Of a stretch of 64,000 nucleotides of DNA, positions 34,360 through 45,612 are shown piece by piece. The translations under genes and the position numbers were made by a program. The notes below the pieces were generated by a model. The model was not told the DNA's origin. It saw only the letters and a program-made list of their open reading frames with translations, and searched no databases. The DNA lies in the NCBI GenBank assembly GCA_022494885.1, contig JAGVSM010000917.1, positions 1 through 64,000 of the forward strand. The letters run 5' to 3'. The stretch is from Micrasema longulum. Its lineage: Eukaryota; Arthropoda; Insecta; Trichoptera; Brachycentridae. Each line of letters begins with the position of its first letter. Within the stretch, counting starts at the first letter, position 1.

Positions 34360-34690
34360 TGAAGTTTGTATTTCGGAAAATACTCCGCGTGTGACGTCTC
34401 GAGTTCTCTTTTGCTTCTTCTCGGTCAGGTCTGCCGATTGGTCCGCTGAATTACCGTAAACCGGAAATCTTTTACAACTCTTTTGTCATCGGTTGATAAG
34501 GTAGTCAAGTCGTTTAAAGTAATTCGTTTTTATTAAAATATTTTTTTTAATTTTTTCGAACGTTTTGAAGAAACTCTGCCTTGTAATTAAATGCTCTCAT
34601 TCTTATGGCGCGTAAGAAATAATTTTATCTTTCCAAATTTCTGTAGGGCTGGAGTGCTTCATTAGCGCTATGTTAAAATATTTTTTAAAT
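34360..34690 (+). repeat. Dispersed repeat J, copy 1
   Basis: Shares with 39210-39500 the blocks tactccgcgtgtgacgtc, gagttctcttt, aaaccggaaatcttttacaa, tcatcggttgat, gtcgtttaaagtaattcgtt, and aattaaatgc. Both copies contain a GTGACGTC-like word. Class unknown; no ORF. Confidence 0.6.
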
Positions 34691-35739
34691 AAAGCACTGT
34701 ATGTATAACTGTTAGAACCGTAATGAACAATAAAAAAGATTATAAAAATCAAAAAAAAAATTCTAGTGACTTTAGATAGATGTTCTCACCATCATCATAA
34801 TTTCCTTATCCTCAACTTATGATGTTTAAGAGGGAGAAGCCTGAAAAATGTGATATTTTGATGGGATATTTAAAATACTTGTAGTAGCTCTAGCCAAATA
34901 TAAAAAATACATTGTAATTTTTTTTTTTTTCTAGAGTTCAACACCTTTATTTTTTTTTTTATCTCGTGAATAAGTGGGGAAAATTCTCAAAGATCATATA
35001 ATCATTGAAAACGGTCAACGTTTAAATAGGTATTTAACGTATTTTTAAATATGGTACGCCCTTATTTTTTGGTTTTTCGTATTGCTTAAATCTTCTTCTA
35101 AGTCTCAAAAAAAAGTTTTGCTGGGTCATTATATCGTATAAACCGTCACTATTTTAAAGGTGTAAAAATCCTATACAAATCTTCATACAAAAAAGCCAGA
35201 TAACAAATGTCGAATCATTCACGTTATACTCGCCGAGGACGGTGGGCATATCTAGCACCGAGTCCACAGAACTTTATTCAAACAAAAAAATACGGTATTT
35301 TTATGTACATATACAAATAATCGCACAATGGGGAATCGTAAAACATAATTAAGAAAAGCAGAAGCAAGCAGCAGTTGAGACTTTTTCACATCTCTAGTAG
35401 AAACAGGAATATAATTTAAAAATATAGAATATAAAATATTGCGATTCCTAGGTTTACGGGCCTTTTTTTCTAAAGGATTTTCATCATAATATTAAGATGC
35501 GATACTAAGCAGAAATATACACGTCGCGTGTTATGCAAAAAATATTTAATTGCACGGCAATTATTGTGAAAAAAAGTACAAATATTTGTTTAAAATTGTA
35601 AATAGGATTATTTATCTGTATATGGAATTATGAGATAAATTGTACCAATTTTTACAAATATTAGCTACTTTTGTATTTCTATCAAACCAAATCATCGAAA
35701 AGTTGAAAGTTTTTTTACTGCAAAATAATATATATACAC
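34691..35739. other. No gene recognised
   Basis: AT-rich intergenic DNA without recognisable motif or credible ORF. Confidence 0.6.
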
Positions 35740-36030
35740 ACATTTTTTAAAATCATATCTTTAACTTAGCATTTTTGTGTTTACTATGTATTTTTGTTTT
35801 TACTTTTTTACTGTTTCTTTTACAACATTTTGTACTTTGTTTTTTTACTATGTATTCTACTCGTACCATGTTTTTGACTGTATTGTAACTATGTCTATTT
35901 CCTTTTTTTTATATGTAATGATTACTGTTATCTTTTATATTTTCTTTTGACTTTCTTAAACCGAGGTAAATAACTGTAGTTAGACAGTCAAAGCAACTTT
36001 GTATATATGTTTTTTTTTTTATTGCGTTAA
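35740..36030 (+). mobile_element. LINE 3' end, family I, copy 1
   Basis: A T-rich stretch with repeated TACTATGTATTTT-like words ends ccgaggtaaataactgtagt and tagacagtcaaagcaacttt then gtatatatg. The same end occurs at 49400-49740. It is probably the 3' UTR of a non-LTR element; no coding part remains. Confidence 0.6.
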
Positions 36031-37079
36031 AGTGAAATGGATATATGACAAACGAACGAACTTACGAAACGAAATAGTGACAGAATAAGCCTACTGTTTT
36101 TTTGTTTTTTTTTTACATTTGTTATACAGGTTTATCAAATATGAGTTTTCTTTTATTTCAATGTATTGAAAAAAAAAATCCCGTAAATGATTATATTTTT
36201 TTCAACATTATTATTATGAAATACTTCTAAATTAAGCGATGTTTTCTTGTTTTTATTTCGTTCTCGCAAAAGTGTCCATTAAATACATTAATACATCCAT
36301 CTTTATTGTTGTATGTTTTCTTAGAATTGGTGACCGTAATTATTTTTATACCTATGCACGTATATCGTAATATAAATCATGTAAAATTTGTTGATACTTA
36401 TAAATCTCTATGTGCTTGAATAGGAATAAGATTTTATAGTTGGAAAATTGAAAACGAGTCAATCTTAAACTGAATTTTTGCATGATTTTATTTTGAAAAA
36501 CACATTCGTTTAAAAAAAAATATGTGAAAACTCGATGAAGAACGAGCACAGAATTTAAATTTAGAAAGTTGAAGTTTTTAAATGATTAGGGAAATAATTT
36601 TATTTTGAGTTAAAAATTGATTTATTTGCCAAGTAAATACGGCCCTTGGTGCAACGTGAAACAGTGTGTGTTGAAAAGTTGCAATTGTGTGAGTTAGTAG
36701 TCTGGAACCATTTTGACGAAATTTATTTTATCACGCCCGGGCGATGTCCCCTTAATAATATGTATAAATTGCAGTACGTATGGATTATTTTTATTACACG
36801 ATGGATAGTCTCATACTTCAGCCATCAGGCTAGGAAAAATTGCTGTTTAAAGATACTTTCCAATTAATGTTTCATTTAAATCGGCAATTGACTATTGACA
36901 AACTAATTTCCAATATACAGAGATATATGATAAAACATTTTTATCCTAAGATTTTACAGAGCCAATAATTTCCTTATTTACGGAATAAGACATATACTCG
37001 TTATTAATATTACGGTAGGGAATAATATTTCATCAATCAAGTTTCTTATCCATGATTTAGCATTATAATCCGAACACCT
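36031..37079. other. No gene recognised
   Basis: AT-rich. The ORF at 36646-36867 (73 codons) has no recognisable features. Confidence 0.55.
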
Positions 37080-37300
37080 CACTTCACTTTCCTCAGGATG
37101 AGCGCCATTCGGAGTCCCGCGCCAAGCACGACTCCGCACCTTTTACCTACTGGACCGAGATGAAACTCGGCCCGAACTAATCCTAAAGCGGATTTAACCT
37201 CGGTTAGAAACTGGATCGACAACTTCTCCACCCTCTGAGACCTGCGCCATTACCCTACGCGACACGAGAGACATTTTATATTGTAAAATGAATGTGTCCC
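37080..37300 (-). other. GC-richer block, possibly a tRNA-derived relic
   Basis: GC-richer than the surroundings with many CpGs. On the minus strand TAGGGTAATGGCGC is followed 34 nt later by GTTGTCGATCCAG, loosely like A and B boxes, but the match is weak and no second copy is in the window. It may be a degenerate SINE, or unrelated. Confidence 0.35.
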
Positions 37301-37568
37301 CCGAATAAGGTGGCTCCCGACAAATCCTTCGAAGTGCTTATAGGCTTTGTATTTTTTCGAACAAATAAAACGAATTTAAATACACATAGATTAACCGGTT
37401 ACTTTTGTTTATTCTCCAAAATAAGCAAACCAAATACTGTCACAACGAAAGCTCTTTGTTTTCAAATTTAATATGTGTAAAATCCGATCAAAAACACTTT
37501 GTTTCATCTAAGGTATAAAGTTAATCAATCAATCGAACATTGTTGTTTTGAAATTAAATTTATTATTA

Positions 37569-37817
37569 TTCCTTTTTCGCACCTGAAGGTGCATGGGACA
37601 CTGCCTTGGTACGCTAATCGCAGAATATTTTGATCATTTTGGTTACATAAGGGAAAATGATCAGTCTTAGGCTTCAGGTGCCAGTCCAGGGATTATGAAA
37701 TATTCTGGAGTAAAAACACCATTTTAAATATATATTTCATATCAAACATGTCGAAAATCTAACCCGAGACCTCTGCTGTGGTAGGCAAACACGATGACCA
37801 TTACACCACGAGGCCGA
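37569..37817 (-). mobile_element. SINE family C, near full-length
   Basis: The minus strand starts CGGCCTCGTGGTGTAATGG, then ggtttgcctaccacagcaga, B box CGGGTTAGATTTTCGACATG, body text with ccctggactggcacctgaag, and a tail containing ggttacataaggga's complement and gcgtaccaaggcagtgtccc. It is about 250 bp and defines the family length. Confidence 0.8.
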
Positions 37818-39209
37818 CTATGTTAATTAATATACCGCATTCAAATTTAAAATACCTGGTGAACATTTGTTTTTATCTATCACAAGTTATTAAAAGTTTA
37901 GTTTCAGTTAAAACCATTGTAAGATGGTATTTGGTACTTCAAGTTATGATTTTAAAAAGTGCGTTTTATGTAAGAGTTATAACCAAATACCATAAAATAA
38001 AAAAATAGGTATTGAAATATATATCTCCATTTACCTTGTTTTTTGTAAAGTAAAATAAAAAAAATATAACTGTCTTAAATTAACTGTTTATTTTTTGAGA
38101 CCGCAGTGTAGGAAATATTCATTATTATCTCCCTTATCTACACTCAATGGTACCACAATTAATAAAAAAATAATGTCTCCTTTTTCCGTAATCCTGAGAC
38201 ATAGCATAGACAAACGCATGTATCACTTCATCATTAGATTATATTTTTGGCTACCTACGCATATAGCTCATAGTATAAAAAAAAAAAAAAAAAAATGTAA
38301 TATGAGAATTTAGAATTTTTGTACGGGGGGAATCAGCGCCTTTGCCATTCATTAGTAAGCATTTGTTTCTTCCTAAAAGCAATATCATCGCATTGTTAAT
38401 CTGTCACCTTATTCAGGTGACACATTCAAACGTAAATGTGTATTCTCTATGTATAAATGTAGATGTATATTAGCTATTACTTACGTTCAGGGAGCGATTA
38501 GCCAAGACGGCCCATGAATAATGGAAAACGTCAGATGGGTCGGTAGTTCCGGAATTTGACGCGCGCGGCGCTGCTTTCCTTGGCTTAGCTAATAACGGCA
38601 TCTAATGGCGAAACTATTCCTGAAGTTTGTTCAAGTTTTTGCCTCGCAAAGTTGAAATTCAAAGGCGTGAAGTATCAGCTTCGTTCATCTGTACTCTGCA
38701 CTACACACGCGAAGAGTTTTATTTTTGAAAATTATCTATTATATTCTGAAAATTAAAATTATTTTTCTCCGTGTACTAAATGTTTCAAATATTCGCCTTC
38801 CCAACAGCCATTTAATTGAAATATCAAAGATCCCAAAGATTCTATAATTCTATTCTATATCTATAAATCGAAATTTTTCTATAGCAGCAGGCAGAAGAAA
38901 AATGTGTCCCACCGAAAAGTCTTCAGACTTAGTGGGTAGTTAATTATAATTTGTGTTTAAAAATACCAAATTAACGCTATTCTGCATCACGAAAACAAAA
39001 TTCTTTCAAATGATTTTCTATGAAATGTTAAAACAATATAGATAATTTACTTTCATCCTCAAATAAATAAACGTTGACTCAATAAAAGAAAGTCCAGTGG
39101 TGTTTATGTTATTATTTTTTTGTCAATCATCAAACAGTCATTTTTTTTAATGTGCCTTTTTATACATCTTATTATCATGGCTACGACTATCTAATGTTTT
39201 GTAATTTTA
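37818..39209. other. No gene; poly(A) and a GC-richer patch
   Basis: A poly(A) run at 38277-38296 may be a retroelement tail. 38490-38700 is GC-richer, with an inverted word ATTAGCCAAG / CTTGGCTTAGCTAAT about 75 nt apart. No ORF or known repeat explains it. Confidence 0.45.
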
Positions 39210-39500
39210 AATTACTCCACGCGTTACGTCACTAGTTCTCTTTGGTGAGTTGATCGATTACTGAGTTGGCTTCTCGGAAACCAAAAATCTACTACAACCA
39301 CCTATCGTTGGTTGATTCAGAAAAAAATGTGACGTCATTTAAAGTAGTTCATTTTTCATTAAAAAAAATTCTAAATATTTTTTAATAAATTTTAGAAAAC
39401 CTTCGTCGTACAATTAAATGCCATAACTTTTACCGAGTGTAAAAAAAACTTTTTTTTCATTAAATTTCCTGTAGCACTGAACTTCTTCAGTGAATATGTT
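39210..39500 (+). repeat. Dispersed repeat J, copy 2
   Basis: Partner of 34360-34690: tactccacgcgttacgtcac, tagttctcttt, ctatcgttggttgatt, gtcatttaaagtagttcatt, acaattaaatgcc. Many substitutions and small indels separate the copies. Confidence 0.6.
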
Positions 39501-39574
39501 TTCAATTGTGATAGCTTAATGTTTCAAATCAATAAATAATTATTATATAAATAAGCATTTATCAACTTACCAGC

Positions 39575-39965
39575 ATATCGTAGGTATACTGGCAAAAAAC
39601 GTTAACTCGAAAAAATGCGGATTTGACCTAATGATGCAGTTTTGTAAAGTTTTAAACGCTTTATAAACTGGCAAAATACACTAAGTCATATTAAATTTCA
39701 TGTATTAGTAGTTTTAAAAATACATTAATGGTTAAATCATATACTCGGTATTTTATTCAGTCTAAAAGCTTTAAATAACTGAATATTTACTCAATATAAA
39801 ATTGAAAAACGGCAAAATTCAAAACATGTTCTTAAATGAGCACTTAAATCTTACTTTATTTAAATAAGATCTATCAAAAAATAAAATTTGAACAAAACCT
39901 AAATGCTTGATATTTCAAAACAGGGATTTGAGAGTTAAAGCTTTTTGCCAGTATACCCACGATAT
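39575..39965. mobile_element. TIR element (MITE), about 391 bp
   Basis: The left end reads ATATCGTAGGTATACTGGC then AAAAAACGTTAACTC. The right end is its inverse, GAGAGTTAAAGCTTTTTGCC then AGTATACCCACGATAT, giving inverted repeats of about 33 bp with few mismatches. The interior is AT-rich and noncoding. I cannot fix a TSD, so no superfamily is assigned. Confidence 0.78.
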
Positions 39966-40029
39966 ATTAAAACTGATATATTATAATAACACAAAAATAT
40001 TTTCACCAGAATAGGTCATGAGACAATCG

Positions 40030-40165
40030 AAGTTTTTGATTACAGCACAAAAACCCAGGTTTGAGAAAAAAACACATTAAATTATTGTAATCTCACTAGG
40101 AATCAAACCCTTAACCACAGTTCGTGAGGTAAAAGTCTTAGCTCTGTTACTTCGGAGATACGTAT
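40030..40165 (-). mobile_element. SINE family A, copy 4
   Basis: On the minus strand: tttacctcacgaactgtggt, B box AAGGGTTTGATTCCTAGTGA, then tttaatgtgtttttttctca and acctgggtttttgtgctgta, matching the family body. The A box is degraded. Confidence 0.7.
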
Positions 40166-40667
40166 ATTAAGAGATGAATTAGAGAGGTAAACATGCAATA
40201 CTCACTTTAGAATAATGTCAAGAAGATTGATTTCGTATTTCTTTTACATTGCTATCGTTGGATCATCGCAAAGATAGCGAACTCATTCCGATACGACAAT
40301 AAATTGAATTTAAGATAAAAAACTAAAACTACATGACTACGGTTAGATTATGTGACAAGGAGCAGTAAAAATGATCAAGGGTGACTTTTATCAAACAATC
40401 ATACGTCCTTAGCGCTTCCGTCGTCAGGAAGAAGAATGACTTGGCGCGCTATGGGCGATGGCTCCCGTACTCGGCTTAAGGGCTGTAAAGTGTATTGAAC
40501 GATGGGGGGGAGTCAATAAAGACCTCCCCGGAGCTCCTGTGAGTTGAACTTGAAGTTTAGAAACTAAATTAACTTGAGGAGAATGGCTTTAAACTAACGC
40601 TCTCCTTTCCACACCACATATAAGAGCTACCTTGAGAGGTGTAACGCAACATCTCAAAATAAATAAT
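40166..40667. other. No gene; GC-richer patch at 40400-40560
   Basis: 40400-40560 includes gacttggcgcgctatgggcg and acctccccggagctcctgtg and is GC-richer than its surroundings. It has no ORF and no recognised repeat partner in the window. Confidence 0.45.
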
Positions 40668-40730
40668 GTTTGGATAATTTATAAAGCGCCATTTTTGTGA
40701 AAATCACTTCAAGGACGCTGTACAGTAAAT
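40668..40730 (-). mobile_element. CR1/L2-like LINE 3' terminus
   Basis: tttggataatttataaagcg then ccatttttgtg and cttcaaggacgctgtacag match the last 60 bp of the CR1-like copies. Only this terminus is present, immediately before the spaced repeats. Confidence 0.65.
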
Positions 40731-40741
40731 AAATATACCAG

Positions 40742-41175
40742 CACGTCTTGCAGCTACAGAGCGCATGGACGGTTGGGATTCTAGTTCCTCGTCTCTAATT
40801 ATGATATATTACAATTATGATATATCGGAGCTAGATAACACCACGTCTTGCAGCTGCATAGCGCATGGACAGTCAAAAATCTAGCTCCTATTTACATTTC
40901 TATTTTTAAACATTTTATGTGACATTGAAGTTAAGAGTTTAAGTGATATTTTAAAAAAACGAAATAAAAACCAAATTTATACAAATTTAAGTTAGATTAC
41001 AACAAGTCTTGCAGCTACTGTGCGCATAGACGTTTGAAATTTTAGACCCCATTTACTAAATTTAGATATTTGATAGTTGATAACATTTACATAATATGAT
41101 ACAAATAATATAATATCTAACATCACAAAAAGTCTTGCAGCTACAAAACGCAGTGGATATATAATTGGAATCGTA
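40742..41175 (+). repeat. Four spaced copies of a ~48-nt unit
   Basis: Units start at about 40742, 40842, 41003 and 41129. Each carries a core like CGTCTTGCAGCTACAGAGCG followed by CATGGACG and an ATT-CTAG-type end. Three are preceded by a TA-ACA-CA-like lead. Unit spacing is 100, 161 and 126 nt, with AT-rich unrelated spacers. Unit 2 sits in a perfect 10-bp inverted repeat, GGAGCTAGAT (40827-40836) and ATCTAGCTCC (40879-40888). It matches no SINE, LINE or foldback family in this window. Confidence 0.75.
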
Positions 41176-42199
41176 GCGTGGTGATAAGCGCTTTTGTCTA
41201 TCTCGTTGAAGGTACCGTATTTGATATTTGTTTATATATAAACAAGTAACAAAGTATTTGATAAAAAACCTCAACAGCCAAACATTACTATGCGTATATA
41301 AAGATAAATTATTTTAATTGTTAAACACAAATACTACGGCAAGAATTAAATCACCAAAAATTTAAGAAAAAATTAAAGAAAAGCTTCCTTCCATGGTTAA
41401 CATTTACTGTATTATTATCATGAAGTGTTTGATAATTAATATGTGACGTGTTAAAGACTTTTAAAAGCTTTTGAAAGGTTTTTAACTTTTAAAAGATAAG
41501 TAGTAGTTTAACTTTTTTTAAATATTTTTGTTTTGTTGCTCAAAATACTTATATTTTTTTAAGTACTAATGTTGTATTTATTTTTTATTATTATTAACTA
41601 GTTATTCTCAACTTTACTGTTCTATTTAGTAAATAGGATTATCTCATGGTTATTGCTATCTTTTATTTAGAAATGTTATGTTTCTTTTTTACTTTTTGTA
41701 TTATATGTTTACTAAATTGTTTAGTTTTAATTATTCTTTTATTTCATACTATGTACTACATGACTGCTGTGATTATTTCTGTAAATTAATTTTTTTTTTG
41801 TTGTTTTTGTCTTTGAACCGTTAATGTAAAAATAAATAAATCAATATACGCATATTATCTAAATGAACAAATGTATGCCTGTGTAAATATTTTTTAATTT
41901 TTTTTTCAAAAGTGTTCTATTTTTTAAATTTTTATTTGCTTATTTACTTATTATTTTTTTTAACTTGCTCATTTACTTATTATTTCTTTAATATTTGTAT
42001 TTATTATGCATTATTGTTTATGTTTTCATATTATTTCGCACACTTGCCAAACACAAGAACCTGTCTCTTTTTTGGCAAGTTACAACCTGAATCGTTCTAT
42101 TTTTTATTTCTATGTGTTTTACGTTAAATAAACGTAATAAAATAAAATAAACCAAAAAAATATGCATAAATATATACATAAATATATATAGAGGTGGTT
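41176..42199. other. No gene; probable LINE 3' tails
   Basis: T-rich stretches ending in AATAAATAAATCAA (about 41831) and in AATAAAATAAAATAAACC (about 42136) look like plus-strand LINE 3' UTRs. No coding remnant is recognisable. Confidence 0.45.
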
Positions 42200-42480
42200 T
42201 GAACTGTCAGTAGGGTTGCAGTGAGTCACATTTTACTGGAATGTGTGAATCTATGAAAGTCTGCGAACGCCCAGTTGCATTCCACCGGCAACACTACTGA
42301 CTAGTCCAACTCGTTAGCGTCCACGTCGCGAACCCCGGGCAATGGGATCACGCCCATAACGCTAACGGTGTGATCACAGCAGACAATGGCAGGATGAAAG
42401 GCAAGTTTCTGGCGCCTCAAAACCAAAATTAACCAGCTTAGGGAAGGTAACCCCGACAGAAGAATTAGTCAGAAAAGGCA
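42200..42480. other. GC-richer unrecognised block
   Basis: Contains cacgtcgcgaaccccgggca and cacgcccataacgctaacgg. No ORF, no partner in the window. It might be the 5' region of a retroelement. Confidence 0.4.
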
Positions 42481-43194
42481 GCGGGAAATTACTGTATTCG
42501 TTTTTTTTCAGGAATTACCACGGTAAATACAATAAACAATTATTCTGGCAGCGGAATATAAGAGTAGCGCAAGACCAAAGTGCTTTCGCTGTAGTGATCG
42601 CCTATGTCAGGAGCACCTGACAAGGCACCCTAAAAATAAAAAGAAGAAGTTTACTATTTAGTAGAATCGATACGAAATAAATGTTCGGTTGGTTTATACG
42701 GCAATATTTTACTGTCTCTAAGCGTAAAAGAGCATCTGTGTTCGTGTAAAAAATGATCAAAATACGCTGCATTAATGTACCAATGCAGTGCTTTGTGCAC
42801 AATTGAGGTGGATAAAGGTATGGTTAAAACAAAAAAATAAAAATATTTTGGTTGAAAATTTTTATCTGGTTTTATTCCAACTATATTCAAAAATTTCACC
42901 ACTGACCGGGTTCGGTCGTGACTGACAACGTTTGACTGGTTGAAGACTAAACAAAGTCTTACTTTATATACATCATCATACAAGTAAAAGCAGTGGTTGT
43001 CAATCACAATTTTATAAAATCATAAGAATAGACGAGCTTAAATTCAACATATTTAAGTATAATGTAATGGTTATTTTGGGAATTTAAGTATCGTACGAAT
43101 GTCTAATAAAAAACAAAGTTTCGTTAAGTGAAAACGTATTAAAAATAAATAAATAAAATAGGTGCGAAGGTTTTCACGGTCTCTGTTATCAATA
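42481..43194. other. No assigned gene; a 117-codon minus ORF
   Basis: A minus-strand frame covers 42654-43007. Its segment IVHKALHWY has a weak echo at about 13065-13105 on the minus strand, so it may be a shared transposon fragment. Identity unknown. Confidence 0.35.
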
Positions 43195-43396
43195 TTATGT
43201 ATCTTTTTTGGGTGATACCGTGTATGTTGGATTTGATCCTACGTTTCGGCTACCATTGCAGGAGCCATCTTCATGGAAAACTGTGTGATCAAACTTCAAA
43301 AACTTCACAGTTTTCCCTGAAGATGGCTCCTGCAATGGTAGCCGAAACGTCGGATCAAATCCAACATACACGGTATCACCCAAAAAAGATACATAA
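43195..43396. mobile_element. Hairpin of two hammerhead-bearing Penelope ends (type 2)
   Basis: The left arm (43195-43285) and right arm (43306-43396) are reverse complements over 91 bp with only two substitutions, separated by a 20-nt loop. Each arm contains one hammerhead unit, pointing outward. Inverted pairs of terminal repeats are known in Penelope-like elements; no coding sequence is attached here. Confidence 0.8.
43311..43358 (+). ncRNA. Hammerhead-ribozyme-like motif (type 2), intact core
   Basis: CTGAAGA (43317-43323), stem II GGCT/AGCC with inner CC/GG around a TGCAAT loop, then GAAAC-GTC (43344-43351). Stem I can form TCC/GGA plus TTT/AAA across a small bulge. Stem III is reduced to the self-complementary ACGT, the arrangement described for small Penelope-associated hammerheads that cleave as dimers. 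All invariant core bases that I can check are present. The minus-strand partner in the left arm has ATGAAGA (C3 to A) and GTA at the cleavage site. Confidence 0.7.
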
Positions 43397-43814
43397 ATAA
43401 ATAAAAGTTTTATAAGTGGACCCGACAAATGTTGTCCTTCCCGAACGTTTGCTTTTTTTTACTTTTTACTTTCCGATTCCAATTGTAAATCTAAACAATA
43501 CTGAGACTCACTAAAACATACGTGAAAATATTCATCAAAATCGAGCCTTTTAAGAAAAGTCTAGTGACATAGACAAGCACAGAAGAATTATATATATAAA
43601 GATAATTACACGGGTTGATGGCTGGTATTTCTCCATAAACAAATATCGTATGATTAATATAATTAATTGATAATAATGTGTTTATAATTATTTGATTGAA
43701 CATAATTATATAATTTTAATAAACGCATTACATTTATTTCACTTATCGAGTTGGTGGAATGAAATACTTACCTGTAGAATTTTATATAAACTATTCAATA
43801 AAAAAGCAGACTAA
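43397..43814. other. No gene recognised
   Basis: AT-rich spacer without motif. Confidence 0.6.
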
Positions 43815-44520
43815 GTAAGCAGTATATATCGAGACGGTATAATTAACTTCCGTACTATCTGTATCTGCTTCGGTACGTTTTACCTACTTGTTATCTCGAC
43901 ATCATATGATCGAAAAAAAACAATGAATGACCGCAACAATTTAGTCCGCCTTCCTCACGTCATTAAATGAACCAGGGACTGAAATTATACAATAAACTAC
44001 CAGACCAAACTAAACAAAAGACAAACTTTACAAAAGATGTAAAAAATATTATTTTGAACAACAGAGTATAAATGAAAAATGTATATATTATTTTATGTAA
44101 AATGAATGTTATAATCCGTAAGTTTTTATAAATAAATTTTCAAATTAAAAAAAAAAAAAAAAAAACATTTAAAATAGATCTCATATATATTTTAAATAGG
44201 CTTCTGTGATAAAAAATAAATCCCAATTCAAGCAAAAAATGCTTGCTTAAACATGATTTTTAAATAACTTTTGACAATTACTAAGATGTTATGCTAAACA
44301 ATCGTCTGTCTTTATCTACCGAGCAATTACAAAGCCGGCTCTTTTAAGGTTTCGATACGTACACTCCGTAAGATAGTAAAACAGACGGAAAAAATATAAT
44401 ACATAATTATATTTTTACAGTGGCAACATTTTTATGACTAGATACTTTTATATGTTAATAGAGCAGAATCTAGCGACATTATTTTTTGCATCTAGCCACT
44501 CGTTTCCAAAACTGACAATT
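43815..44520 (+). repeat. Dispersed repeat G, copy 2, split by a LINE fragment
   Basis: Partner of 16490-17460. It lacks the CR1-like insertion of copy 1 but carries its own 197-bp LINE insertion at 43970-44166, where copy 1 is continuous. Shared blocks include tatcgagacggtataattaa, taggcttctgtgat, aaaatgcttgcttaaacatg and gtttccaaaactgacaatt. Confidence 0.65.
43970..44166 (+). mobile_element. 5'-truncated LINE with poly(A) tail
   Basis: Encodes GLKLYNKLPDQTKQ, then KTNFTKDVKNIILNNRV and a stop at 44068-44070, the last residues of a LINE ORF2. A short 3' UTR and an A run (about 44149-44165) follow. Its boundaries are defined by the uninterrupted sister repeat at 16490-16920. Confidence 0.75.
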
Positions 44521-44584
44521 ATAAAACCAATAAAATAAAACCTTTATGATTTCTATGAATGAATATTAAAATAAACAAACCGAT

Positions 44585-44830
44585 TAAATTAAATTGTTGA
44601 CATATTACAACATAGATAAACAACAGTTTGTAGAAGGCAACATAGAAGTCTTGGCATTTAAAGAGCTTATGACCAATCAATGGCTGGATTTAGTGATTAC
44701 TTTACACACTATGTAACATTAACCATTCTGCCCACGTTATTCATAAAATAAAATAGTATTTACCTCCGGTGTAATGTATTAATATTCATAACTCCCAAGA
44801 AGGTTGAATCCAGCTCTCGTCTACAAAAAA
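44585..44830 (+). mobile_element. Foldback family D, copy
   Basis: Left end gacatattacaacatagata; body gaagtcttggcatttaaaga, atgaccaatcaatggctgga, ttacacactatgtaacatta; right end ataactcccaagaaggttga, atccagctctcgtctaca. Inverted ends and body are all present, with many substitutions. Confidence 0.7.
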
Positions 44831-45612
44831 ATTTTAGTCGAAAAGTCGTGTTTTCATTATTTATAGAAAATTGTGTATCTAATATTATTCTAGAAATAGA
44901 ATAAGTCGTTTAGATAAGAAAAAATAAGCACATTCCATTACTATAACTGTATCTGCCAGTTTTAACGATTTGTTTAGTGGTCAAATGCAAACACGCGATC
45001 GCTTACAATACAAAAATAGATATAATCACAAGCCAACTGAAATCATTTTCCATTATTGATAAATGCCATGTTATGTTGTACGAACGTAATAAAAAATATA
45101 TTCCTGAAATGATAATTTTCTTCATTATACTTAACAGCTTTTGTCCATTTATTTTATCGTTTTACTTCTTGATTACTCCTCATTTAAAACTATTAAAACT
45201 AGGAAGAAGCTTGGTAGTAAAAAGGTCGATTAAAGAGTAATTTGATATTTTTGTATTCGGGTCACAAGTTTTGTTGTTTTTGTGTGGTTCCTTTAAAATG
45301 CTTTCTTGTTTTTTCAGTAAGTTACGCATAACTTCTATCACCCAGTGCTCAAGAGTCTTTCTCAAACAGTAAATGGTGGAAGAAAGTTTGGAAGATGTTC
45401 GTTTGAATTTTAATCGCTTGTGTTATATTCAGAGAATTGTACGTTGACCGCACGGAGATTCTGCCGCAGTTACCAGAACTCTTCAAATTACCACTTATCT
45501 CATCGTGGGCATCAAATACTCCGTGTCAAAGTTTTTCTGAACTATACCAAAACATTATTTTGTAAAATAACATAAAAAGAATACTATCTAATCTTAGTTA
45601 TAAAAAGGTATA
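44831..45612. other. No gene recognised
   Basis: The plus ORF at 44977-45240 (87 codons) ends with a hydrophobic stretch but has no family signature. Nothing else is recognisable. Confidence 0.5.

Noticed and set aside
40742..41175. CRISPR-like array
   Set aside because: Only four units with variable sequence and irregular 50-115-nt spacers, in a eukaryotic genome, with no cas genes.
42654..43007. 117-codon minus ORF as a host gene
   Set aside because: No domain recognised, no promoter or signal peptide, and one segment seems to be shared with another intergenic site; more likely transposon debris.
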